A DNA stretch of 5,897 nucleotides from JBEKVE01 sp049514335 (GTDB lineage Bacteria; Actinomycetota; Acidimicrobiia; Acidimicrobiales; UBA8190). Positions 1 through 5,102 of this stretch are shown here, piece after piece. The notes beneath the pieces were generated by a model. That model searched no databases. It was not told the DNA's origin and was given only the letters and a program-made list of their open reading frames with translations. Within the stretch, counting starts at the first letter, position 1, and every line of letters begins with the position of its first letter. The stretch spans positions 1 through 5,897 of the forward strand of contig JBEKVE010000192.1 of assembly GCA_049514335.1 (NCBI GenBank), given 5' to 3'. The translations under genes and the position numbers were made by a program.

Positions 1-1236
1 GTCGACGTCCCCCGTACCTGCCTCCGGGGGTCCCGGGTTGGTGATCATGCCCGTGGCGGGATTGAACGTAAAGCCGTCTCCCACGGGCCCGAAGGTGCTC
101 CATGTGTAGGGAGGCAGCCCGTTGACGGCAGTCACCGTGAAGGAGTACGGCATACCCACCGTGGCGTCGGGCAATGCGTCGGTCGTGATCTGGACGGGCA
201 CCACCGAGGTGAGCAGGGAGTCACCGGTGACCCCGTCGACGGTCGCCGAGATGGTGCTCGTGGCACCGGTCGACTCATCCGCTGTGGTCATCGACGCGTC
301 TATGCACGCACCGACCGTCGACCCCGGCAGGGAGCACAGGGCCTGGGGAGTGCCCATGGTCGCCACCGAGGTGTCGGAGCTGGCCCACGTGGCGAGTTGG
401 GTGAGGTTGATGAACTGCGTCAAGTAGTGACCCGTCGCCACGAACTGCGCCGTGGTGGGCGGGGTGGTGGCGAGGACGTCGGGGTTGGTGGGGGTCACGG
501 TGACCGACGTCGGTGGTGTCCCCAGGTCGGCGACGCCCTGCGTGGTGGCGAGCGTCTGAAGGCCACTGCCACCGCACTGGGACACCAGGTCGAGCACCGA
601 CGTCTTCGACACCGAGTAGGAGAACGACTGGCTCGGGTTGGACGAGAACGATCCCGACACCGTGCCCCTGGTTATGCCGGGGATGGTGAGGCTGTTGTCG
701 CTCCCCGTGAATCCCAGATCAGCACTGGGCGCCGTGACCACCGTGACGCCCGACGTGATCTTGGGGGTCGTCGACCACTTGATGCTGAGGCTCCCGGTGA
801 ACGGCAGGTTGCCTCCATTGGAGAGGGTGTCCTCGAGCAGCGAGCAGGAGTGCCCTCGGGTCCCCGTCAGTGTCCCGGTGACCGTCCCCTTCTTCACCCG
901 CAACGGCGCCCCGCCGTGTGGGGCGGTGGTCTGGCAGTCGCTGAGCGTCGCCTTGATCTTCAAGCTGTCGGTCCCCGTCGCGGGTGCCCCGTCGATGAGC
1001 GCCGGGCTGAACTGGGCCGTTCCCTTTTGGCCGCCGCAGATGACCTCGTAGTTGCTGGCATTGATGGGCGGCGCCTTGGTGGCGCTCGCCGGGCCGGTCA
1101 GGGAGACGACCGCCCCGGCTACGGCCGTCGCGGCCAACAAGAACCTCGGGAGCGTAGAGCGGCCCGCACGCCACGTTGTCGTATTGGCCGACACTTGGCG
1201 GTGCCACTGGGCGCGACCATGCCTGCGAATCGTCAT
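1..1236 (-). CDS. Secreted Ig-like domain protein, C-terminus cut by window edge
   Basis: The frame is open from ATG at 1236 to the left edge, giving 412 residues without a stop, so the gene is partial. The N-terminus is long and basic (Arg at 4, 5, 8, 13, 23, 26, 31). A hydrophobic stretch follows at about 32-47, then an ASA signal-peptidase site with predicted cleavage after Ala52, so the product is exported. Residues about 58-235 form a Thr/Ser/Gly-rich, beta-strand-like domain with Cys67, Cys101, Cys131 and Cys221, which could pair as disulfides; I know this pattern from uncharacterised actinobacterial secreted proteins but cannot name the family. Residues about 243-346 resemble a Big2 bacterial Ig-like domain (motif TWASSDTSVAT at 283-293). 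Residues about 348-412 start a putative-Ig (He_PIG-like) domain (LPDATVGMPYSF, then PPYTW, then NPATGMI). No enzyme motif is visible; an adhesive or cell-surface role is inference. A GGAGGG ribosome site 9 nt upstream supports the start. Other frames here give Arg/Pro-rich shadows. Confidence 0.85.
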   Translation of the reverse strand, partial: MTIRRHGRAQWHRQVSANTTTWRAGRSTLPRFLLAATAVAGAVVSLTGPASATKAPPINASNYEVICGGQKGTAQFSPALIDGAPATGTDSLKIKATLSDCQTTAPHGGAPLRVKKGTVTGTLTGTRGHSCSLLEDTLSNGGNLPFTGSLSIKWSTTPKITSGVTVVTAPSADLGFTGSDNSLTIPGITRGTVSGSFSSNPSQSFSYSVSKTSVLDLVSQCGGSGLQTLATTQGVADLGTPPTSVTVTPTNPDVLATTPPTTAQFVATGHYLTQFINLTQLATWASSDTSVATMGTPQALCSLPGSTVGACIDASMTTADESTGATSTISATVDGVTGDSLLTSVVPVQITTDALPDATVGMPYSFTVTAVNGLPPYTWSTFGPVGDGFTFNPATGMITNPGPPEAGTGDVD

Positions 1237-1245
1237 CCTCGTATT

Positions 1246-1251
1246 CCCTCC
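1246..1251 (-). promoter_or_regulatory. Shine-Dalgarno site of the secreted-protein gene
   Basis: GGAGGG on the minus strand lies 9 nt before the ATG at 1236 and decides that start. Its GGAGG core can pair with an upstream CCTCC (see the hairpin at 1247-1263). Confidence 0.7.
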
Positions 1252-1263
1252 GGACGCTGGAGG
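1247..1263 (-). promoter_or_regulatory. Hairpin that could mask the ribosome binding site
   Basis: On the minus strand CCTCC (1263-1259), a 7-nt loop AGCGTCC and GGAGG (1251-1247) form a 5-bp all-G/C-paired stem, extendable by one T-G wobble. The 3' arm is the Shine-Dalgarno core itself. Formation in the mRNA would hinder initiation of the secreted-protein gene. The pairing is seen directly; a regulatory role is inference, since short G/C stems are common in such DNA. Confidence 0.35.
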
Positions 1264-1264
1264 A

Positions 1265-1285
1265 TCCCCGTCAGATTCCCCGTCA
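1265..1285. repeat. 9-bp tandem direct repeat, 12-bp period
   Basis: TCCCCGTCA occurs at 1265-1273 and again at 1277-1285. It lies 29-49 bp upstream of the secreted-protein start. On the minus strand the unit reads TGACGGGGA, and two further TGAC motifs lie upstream (in GTGACAC and TTGACG). It could be a paired regulator site with about one helical turn between copies, or chance. Confidence 0.4.
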
Positions 1286-1319
1286 CGAGAGTGTCACCCA
1301 TGGGGCGCCGGCACACCCT

Positions 1320-1325
1320 CGTCAA
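1320..1325 (-). promoter_or_regulatory. Possible -35 element for the secreted-protein gene
   Basis: TTGACG on the minus strand is close to the housekeeping -35 consensus and lies 84 nt upstream of the ATG at 1236. No good TANNNT -10 element sits at 16-19 nt spacing (the sequence there is around ATGGGT), so this is only a weak promoter candidate. Confidence 0.2.
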
Positions 1326-1404
1326 CTGTGACGATTCCCGTCTGTCTCGTGTATCGGACCGACCACGCTCCGCGCGCACTACGGCACCGTTCCCAAGATT
1401 CAGG

Positions 1405-1422
1405 AAACGCAGCCTCGCTGCG
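1405..1422 (-). terminator. Weak terminator-like hairpin after ipdC
   Basis: On the minus strand CGCAGC-GAG-GCTGCG forms a 6-bp stem with a 3-nt loop, followed by TTT and then CC. It begins 37 nt after the ipdC stop and would separate the steroid operon from the secreted-protein gene. The stem and T-run are short for an intrinsic terminator, so Rho-dependent or no termination is equally possible. Confidence 0.3.
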
Positions 1423-1459
1423 CTCATCGGGATCCCCGACGTCCGACGGTGCCCGGTCA

Positions 1460-2533
1460 TCACGCCCCCAGGCGCTCGAGCGTGGCGTTCGCCTCGGTCA
1501 CGATGTCGGTGATGAGCTCGGCCACGGTGGGGAGCTCGTCGATGACACCCACCACCTGCCCGGTGGGAAGCACCCCCACGTCGGTGCGCCCGTCCACCAG
1601 CGCCGCCTTGGTCATCATGGGGGCGTTGGCCGCCATGACGACCTGTGCCCACGTCAGTTCGTTGCCCGCCTTCATGGCACGACCCTCGGCCAACAGCGCC
1701 CGCAGCGTCGTCCGGGTCTCGCGCCGGAAAGCCAGCGCGTTGCGCGCCGCCCGGGGGAGGGCGCCGAGACGACCGGCGCCCTCGAGGTGGTCGACGAGGC
1801 CCGTGCGGATGACCCGCTGGGGTGCACCGTCGACACGCGTCGTCACCACCGTGCCGGTGACGGCGGTGCTCAGATAGAGCTTCTTCACGTCGTCGGGGAC
1901 GGTGCTCTCGCGGGTGAGAAGAAAACGCGTGCCCATGGCGATGCCGGCCGCGCCGTAGGCCAGGGCGGCCACGAGCCCCCGACCGGTCGAGAACCCGCCC
2001 GCACCGATCACCGCCACGCGGTCCCCCACCGCCTCGACCACCTGGGGCAGGAGCAAGGTGGTGGGGACCGGGCCGGTGTGGCCCCCACCCTCCGCACCCT
2101 GGGCGATGACGCCGTGGACGCCCCATTCGGCCACCTTCTCCGCGTGCCGGCGCGCCCCCACCGTGGGGATGACCACCACGCCCGCGTCGCGCAGTCTCGT
2201 CACCATGTCCGGACGCGGCGCCTGGGCGAAGCTCGCCACCTTCACCCCCGCCTCCAGCAGCAGGGCGATGCGGTCGCCCACGTCGGCCACGTCGGTGCGC
2301 AGGTTCACCCCGAACGGCGCGTCGGTGCGGGCCCGCACCTCCGCCACCGCCGTGCCCAGCTGGTCGACGGTCATGGTGGCCGACGCCAGGATGCCGAGCC
2401 CTCCGGCGTTGGCCGTGGCCGACACGAGCCGGGGGCCCGCCACCCATCCCATGCCGGTCTGGACGATGGGATAGCGCACTCCCACGAGCTCGCACAGCGC
2501 CGTGCGCAGCGCGGCGTGGGGCTCGGGCGGCAC
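1460..2533 (-). CDS. ipdC: IpdC, FMN-dependent steroid ring C/D catabolism oxidoreductase
   Basis: This 357-residue protein belongs to the nitronate monooxygenase / 2-nitropropane dioxygenase-like FMN TIM-barrel family and closely resembles M. tuberculosis IpdC (Rv3553, about 355 residues). Visible hallmarks are QTGMGWVAG at 25-33 with ANAGGLGILAS at 41-51, the FMN-contacting N-terminal strand and loop. QGAEGGGHTG at 145-154 carries the family active-site His152. GAGGF at 177-181 and GTRF at 201-204 bind the FMN phosphate. In cholesterol degradation IpdC acts on the CoA ester of the hydroxylated bicyclic (indanone) intermediate, on the way to the ring C enone that EchA20 uses; the exact step is from the literature as I recall it. 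It is the last gene of the operon. The GTG at 2533, 14 nt past the ipdB stop, gives an N-terminus matching the family but lacks a ribosome site at normal distance. A CTG at 2551 is an alternative start. There is no sign of disruption. Confidence 0.9.
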   Translation of the reverse strand: MPPEPHAALRTALCELVGVRYPIVQTGMGWVAGPRLVSATANAGGLGILASATMTVDQLGTAVAEVRARTDAPFGVNLRTDVADVGDRIALLLEAGVKVASFAQAPRPDMVTRLRDAGVVVIPTVGARRHAEKVAEWGVHGVIAQGAEGGGHTGPVPTTLLLPQVVEAVGDRVAVIGAGGFSTGRGLVAALAYGAAGIAMGTRFLLTRESTVPDDVKKLYLSTAVTGTVVTTRVDGAPQRVIRTGLVDHLEGAGRLGALPRAARNALAFRRETRTTLRALLAEGRAMKAGNELTWAQVVMAANAPMMTKAALVDGRTDVGVLPTGQVVGVIDELPTVAELITDIVTEANATLERLGA

Positions 2534-2547
2534 GGCGCCGGGCGCGC

Positions 2548-3309
2548 TCAGGACGGGATCTCCCGGTCGCGAAGCGCCCTGGGGTCGAGCACGTCGCGGA
2601 TGAGGCCGAGCTCGTCGGGGTCCGGGGCTCGCGTGCGGGGGACGGGGTCGGGAACGACGAGCGCGAAGCCGGTGGCGCCGAGCACCTCGTCCACCTCGAC
2701 GCCGGGGTGCACCGACCGCAGCCGCATGGCGTGGTCGGCCGTGTCGAAGTCGAACACCGCCAGGTTCGACACCACCACCCGCACCTCGTGAAAGCGGGTG
2801 GCGGCCGGCCCGGCGGCCTCGGCCCGGTCGTAACCGACCCCGCACACCACGTCCACGTGCTCGACGAAGCTCCGCGTGGACTGGGCCGGCACCCAGTAGC
2901 TGGTGGTGTGGTTGAGGCTGTTCCCCGGTGCGCCGCGCACCCCGATGAGCTGCGCCTTGGGGCGGGCCCAGTCTCCGATGGCGCTGATGTTCTGATTGCC
3001 GAACCGGTCCACCTGCGACGCCATCATCATGATGTGGCGCCGCCCCGACCACACCACCTCGAACACGCGCCGGTAGGGCATCCACGCCTCGAGGACCGCC
3101 TCGTCGCGGGGCGCCGACACCGCCGGCGTGTTGGCCATGAGGGCGGCCTCGCCATCGGTGAGCACGAGATCGGGCTCGAAGGTGAGCCGGGCCAGGCGCG
3201 CCCCGATGGCGGGGATGGTGCCGAAGGGGCTCGCCATGACCTCGCCGTCGCCGCGCCACGCCTCGGCGCAGGCCACCACGCACACCTCGGCCCGGGTGGC
3301 GTCGCTCAC
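2548..3309 (-). CDS. ipdB: IpdB, beta subunit of the ring C-opening hydrolase IpdAB
   Basis: The product has 253 residues (M. tuberculosis IpdB about 250) and the class I CoA-transferase beta-subunit fold. With IpdA it forms a cytosolic complex that, despite this fold, works as a hydrolase. It opens ring C of the cyclohexenone-carboxyl-CoA left after ring D cleavage (COCHEA-CoA to MOODA-CoA in published work). Family segments visible include RAEVCVVACAE at 6-16, GARLARLTFEPDLVLTDGEA at 36-55, SGRRHIMMMASQVDRFGNQN at about 87-106 and a C-terminal LRDREI. The ENG motif carrying the catalytic Glu of true CoA transferases is absent; DGEA stands in that region, which fits the hydrolase assignment. 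The start is GTG at 3309, overlapping the ipdA stop as GTGA. An AGAGG ribosome site lies 7 nt upstream, inside ipdA. Overlap implies translational coupling and a balanced subunit ratio. Confidence 0.93.
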   Translation of the reverse strand: MSDATRAEVCVVACAEAWRGDGEVMASPFGTIPAIGARLARLTFEPDLVLTDGEAALMANTPAVSAPRDEAVLEAWMPYRRVFEVVWSGRRHIMMMASQVDRFGNQNISAIGDWARPKAQLIGVRGAPGNSLNHTTSYWVPAQSTRSFVEHVDVVCGVGYDRAEAAGPAATRFHEVRVVVSNLAVFDFDTADHAMRLRSVHPGVEVDEVLGATGFALVVPDPVPRTRAPDPDELGLIRDVLDPRALRDREIPS

Positions 3310-4169
3310 GGGGACGCCTCTGCGCCGTGCTGCACGGCGGCGCGGTACCCGGCCTCGTCACTGCCCAGGAACTCGTCCTCGAAGGCGCTCCACGCCTCGG
3401 CGTCACCGGCGGCCGACACGTAGCGCTTCTGGAAGGCCTCGTCGCGGTCGTAGTCCGGCGGGCACGAGGTGAAGTGCGCCCCGCCGGGGGCCTCGGCCAC
3501 GGCGTCGGTGGCCAGGCGGCTCACGACGATGCTCTGCATCGGACCCTCGTCGAGGAGCCGACCCGGGTCGACGACGCGCTCGGCCGTCACGAACCGGCGG
3601 GTGGCGGCGCCGAGGAAGAGCTCGTCGAAGAACGGATCGGGACCGAGCACCTGCCCGTTGCCGTGGGCGTCGGCCCGGTTGAGGTGCACGAAGGCGGCGT
3701 CGAGCGCCAGCGCCGGCATGGCCACGAGCTCCTCGCCGTCGTCGTAGGGGGAGCGCACGGTGCGCAGACCGGGGTTCACCCGAAGCACGTCCGAGCCGAG
3801 CCCGGCCCGGGTGGGGAGGAAGGGGACGCGCTGCGACGCGGCCAGCAGGCCCAGGTAGAACATGCCCTCGTCGATCTCCATGGCCTCGACCGTCCCCCCC
3901 TGCCGGGCGGCGCGGAAATGGGGGTCGAGGGCGATGGAGTCGAGCGTCACGAACGAGTACACGACCTTGCGCACGCGACCCGCCGCGCACAGCAACCCCA
4001 CGTCCGGTCCGCCGTAGGAGACGACGGTCAGGTCGCGCAGCGACGACCGCAGGATGGCACGGACGACCGCCATCGGCTTGCGGCGCGAGCCCCAACCGCC
4101 GAAGCCGACGGTCATGCCGTCGGCGAGCTCACCCACCATGTCATCGACGGTGCTGCGCTTGTCGCTCAT
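3306..4169 (-). CDS. ipdA: IpdA, alpha subunit of the ring C-opening hydrolase IpdAB
   Basis: The 287-residue product (M. tuberculosis IpdA about 292) is a class I CoA-transferase alpha-subunit homologue and partner of IpdB. Family landmarks include GMTVGFGGWGSRRKPMAVVR at 18-37, a glycine- and basic-rich N-terminal region, VVSYGGPDVGLLCAAG at 49-64, and MEIDEGMF at 97-104. Its acidic residues Glu98 and Glu101 lie in the region of the glutamate shown to be essential in Rhodococcus IpdA (Glu105 there; I could not verify the exact register). Further landmarks are RAGLGSDV at about 121-128 and EAPGGAHFTSCPPDYDRDE near the C-terminus. The start is ATG at 4169, overlapping the echA20 stop as ATGA, with no clear ribosome site of its own, so translation probably depends on coupling to echA20. 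A generic CoA-transferase role is less likely given the full ipd context. Confidence 0.93.
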   Translation of the reverse strand: MSDKRSTVDDMVGELADGMTVGFGGWGSRRKPMAVVRAILRSSLRDLTVVSYGGPDVGLLCAAGRVRKVVYSFVTLDSIALDPHFRAARQGGTVEAMEIDEGMFYLGLLAASQRVPFLPTRAGLGSDVLRVNPGLRTVRSPYDDGEELVAMPALALDAAFVHLNRADAHGNGQVLGPDPFFDELFLGAATRRFVTAERVVDPGRLLDEGPMQSIVVSRLATDAVAEAPGGAHFTSCPPDYDRDEAFQKRYVSAAGDAEAWSAFEDEFLGSDEAGYRAAVQHGAEASP

Positions 4170-4924
4170 GTGGTGGTGTCGGCGTCGCGTTTGTCGACGA
4201 ACGCCTGGCGCTGCTCGTCGGCGACGCCCCGGACGTGCAGCTCGTAGGTGAACCCCTGCTCGTAGCGGTAGCTCCGCTTGACGTCGACGGGGTCGATGCC
4301 GTTCAGCGACTCCTTGGCCCGGCGGATGATGGTCGGGCTCTTGGCTGCGATGGCGTCGGCCACCTCGTAGGCGGCGTCGATCAGCTGCGGGCGCGGCACC
4401 ACGCGCAGCACCGACCCGAAGTGGTGCAGCTCGGCCGCCGTGGCCGGCTGGGCGGTGTACACCATCGAGCGCATGCGGTGCTGGGGGACGAGCCGGGCGA
4501 GGTGGGTGGCGGCCCCCAACGCCCCCCGGTCGACCTCGGGCAAGCCGAAAGTGGCATCGTCGGAGGCCACCACCACGTCGGCGTTGCCGACGATGCCGAT
4601 GCCGCCTCCGAGGCAGAAGCCGTGCACGGCGGCCACCACCGGGACCTCGCAGTCATAGACAGCAGCGAAGGCAGCCGCACAGCCGCGGTTGACCCCGACC
4701 AGTGCCTCGTCCCCCTTGGCCTGGATCTCCTTGATGTCCACCCCGGCGCAGAAGCCCCGGCCCTCGGCCCGCACCACCACCACCCGGACGGACGGGATGC
4801 GCCCGGCGGCCAGGACGGCGTCGGCGAAGGCGAACCAGGCGGCGACGTCGAGGGCGTTCACGGGGGGGACGTCGATCACCACCTCGGCCGTCCCCGGGGT
4901 CCGCTCGTGTGTCTCTATGCCCAT
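4166..4924 (-). CDS. echA20: EchA20, ring D-opening enoyl-CoA hydratase-family hydrolase
   Basis: This 252-residue crotonase-superfamily protein resembles M. tuberculosis EchA20 (Rv3550, about 247 residues) along its whole length. The enzyme hydrolyses ring D of the bicyclic enone-CoA from cholesterol (HIEC-CoA to COCHEA-CoA in published work), supplying the substrate of IpdAB. Visible hallmarks are PPVNAL at 20-25, AEGRGFCAGVDIKE at 53-66 (first oxyanion-hole segment and CoA contact), HGFCLGGGIGIVGNADVVVA at 101-120 (second oxyanion-hole glycines around 106-108) and FGLPEVDRGALGAATHL at 126-142 with a conserved Glu130. A long upstream open frame exists, but homology begins at this ATG, and a CGGAG ribosome site sits 6 nt before it, so the shorter start is chosen. 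It is the first gene of the operon and reads out of the divergent control region. Confidence 0.93.
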   Translation of the reverse strand: MGIETHERTPGTAEVVIDVPPVNALDVAAWFAFADAVLAAGRIPSVRVVVVRAEGRGFCAGVDIKEIQAKGDEALVGVNRGCAAAFAAVYDCEVPVVAAVHGFCLGGGIGIVGNADVVVASDDATFGLPEVDRGALGAATHLARLVPQHRMRSMVYTAQPATAAELHHFGSVLRVVPRPQLIDAAYEVADAIAAKSPTIIRRAKESLNGIDPVDVKRSYRYEQGFTYELHVRGVADEQRQAFVDKRDADTTT

Positions 4925-4930
4925 GAACGT

Positions 4931-4935
4931 CTCCG
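4931..4935 (-). promoter_or_regulatory. Shine-Dalgarno site of echA20
   Basis: CGGAG on the minus strand with 6-nt spacing to the ATG at 4924 fixes the echA20 start against the longer open frame extending upstream. An 8-bp palindrome ATCGCGAT (4937-4944) lies directly upstream of it; its meaning is unknown. Confidence 0.65.
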
Positions 4936-4995
4936 GATCGCGATGGTGGGGATGCCCTACGGTCCCGCCGGCGCCTGGCCCTCGGTCCCTGCCAC

Positions 4996-5012
4996 GCGTC
5001 GCGGCGCGACGC
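4996..5012. promoter_or_regulatory. Perfect 17-bp inverted repeat, candidate operator
   Basis: The arms GCGTCGCG (4996-5003) and CGCGACGC (5005-5012) are exact reverse complements around one central G. The site lies between the divergent echA20 and SDR genes. It falls just downstream of the predicted start of transcription of the echA20-ipdABC operon, a typical repressor position. Size and symmetry suit a homodimeric (for example TetR-type) regulator. The symmetry is seen directly; the function is inferred. Confidence 0.45.
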
Positions 5013-5024
5013 CCGGCCCGGAGC

Positions 5025-5054
5025 AGGGTATTCGCTGTCCGTCGGCGGTGCGAA
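5025..5054 (-). promoter_or_regulatory. Candidate promoter of the echA20-ipdABC operon
   Basis: On the minus strand TTCGCA (5054-5049) lies 18 nt before TACCCT (5030-5025). The -10 fits the actinobacterial TANNNT pattern and the -35 matches four of six bases of TTGACA. Transcription would start near 5018-5019, giving a leader of about 95 nt before echA20 that contains the 4996-5012 inverted repeat. Confidence 0.35.
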
Positions 5055-5068
5055 CCCCACACCCACCC

Positions 5069-5089
5069 CCGACACCGGGGCCGGGTCGG
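5069..5089. promoter_or_regulatory. Imperfect palindrome in the SDR promoter, candidate operator
   Basis: The left half CCGAC-A-CCGG and right half CCGG-GTCGG are complementary over nine positions apart from one extra A, around a central GG. The site ends immediately before the putative -10 of the SDR gene, so a bound protein would block RNA polymerase. Its sequence differs from the 4996-5012 repeat, so the two need not share a regulator. In G+C-rich DNA chance symmetry is a real alternative. Confidence 0.3.
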
Positions 5090-5095
5090 TAGTTT
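5090..5095 (+). promoter_or_regulatory. Candidate -10 element for a leaderless SDR transcript
   Basis: TAGTTT fits TANNNT and is followed after exactly 7 nt by the GTG at 5103, the spacing expected when transcription starts at the start codon. No Shine-Dalgarno sequence precedes that GTG, and no good -35 is visible (CCGACA or neighbouring C-rich sequence stands there). Leaderless GTG/ATG transcripts are common in Actinobacteria. Confidence 0.4.
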
Positions 5096-5102
5096 CCTGG
5101 TC

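Noticed and set aside
1392..1407. CCCAAGATTCAGG as a possible KstR2 half site, with TTCC-N9-GGAA symmetry
   Set aside because: Only one CAAG half matches and the second half is TCAG instead of CTTG; it also lies downstream of ipdC, not at the operon promoter.
397..1512. Long plus-strand open frame opposite the secreted-protein gene
   Set aside because: The translation is Arg/Gly/Pro-rich with no domain, while the minus-strand frame gives a coherent signal peptide and Ig-like domains.
2553..2564. CGGGA-TC-TCCCG inverted repeat at the end of ipdB
   Set aside because: It lies in coding sequence of conserved residues (DREIP), is short and lacks a T-run, so neither a terminator nor an operator is supported, though it overlaps the candidate ribosome site discussed for ipdC.
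1052..2791. 579-codon plus-strand open frame across the gap and ipdC
   Set aside because: It is His/Arg/Gly-rich, crosses the gap and two gene boundaries, and mirrors the codon bias of ipdC and ipdB on the other strand; a G+C-rich shadow.
2534..3406. N-terminal extension of the ipdC frame back to 3406
   Set aside because: The extension is an out-of-frame reading of ipdB with low-complexity Arg/Pro/Ala sequence; homology to IpdC starts near 2533.
3327..5092. Plus-strand open frames 3327-4247 and 4235-5092
   Set aside because: Both are antisense to ipdA and echA20, have low-complexity Val/Gly/His/Arg content and no recognisable domain.
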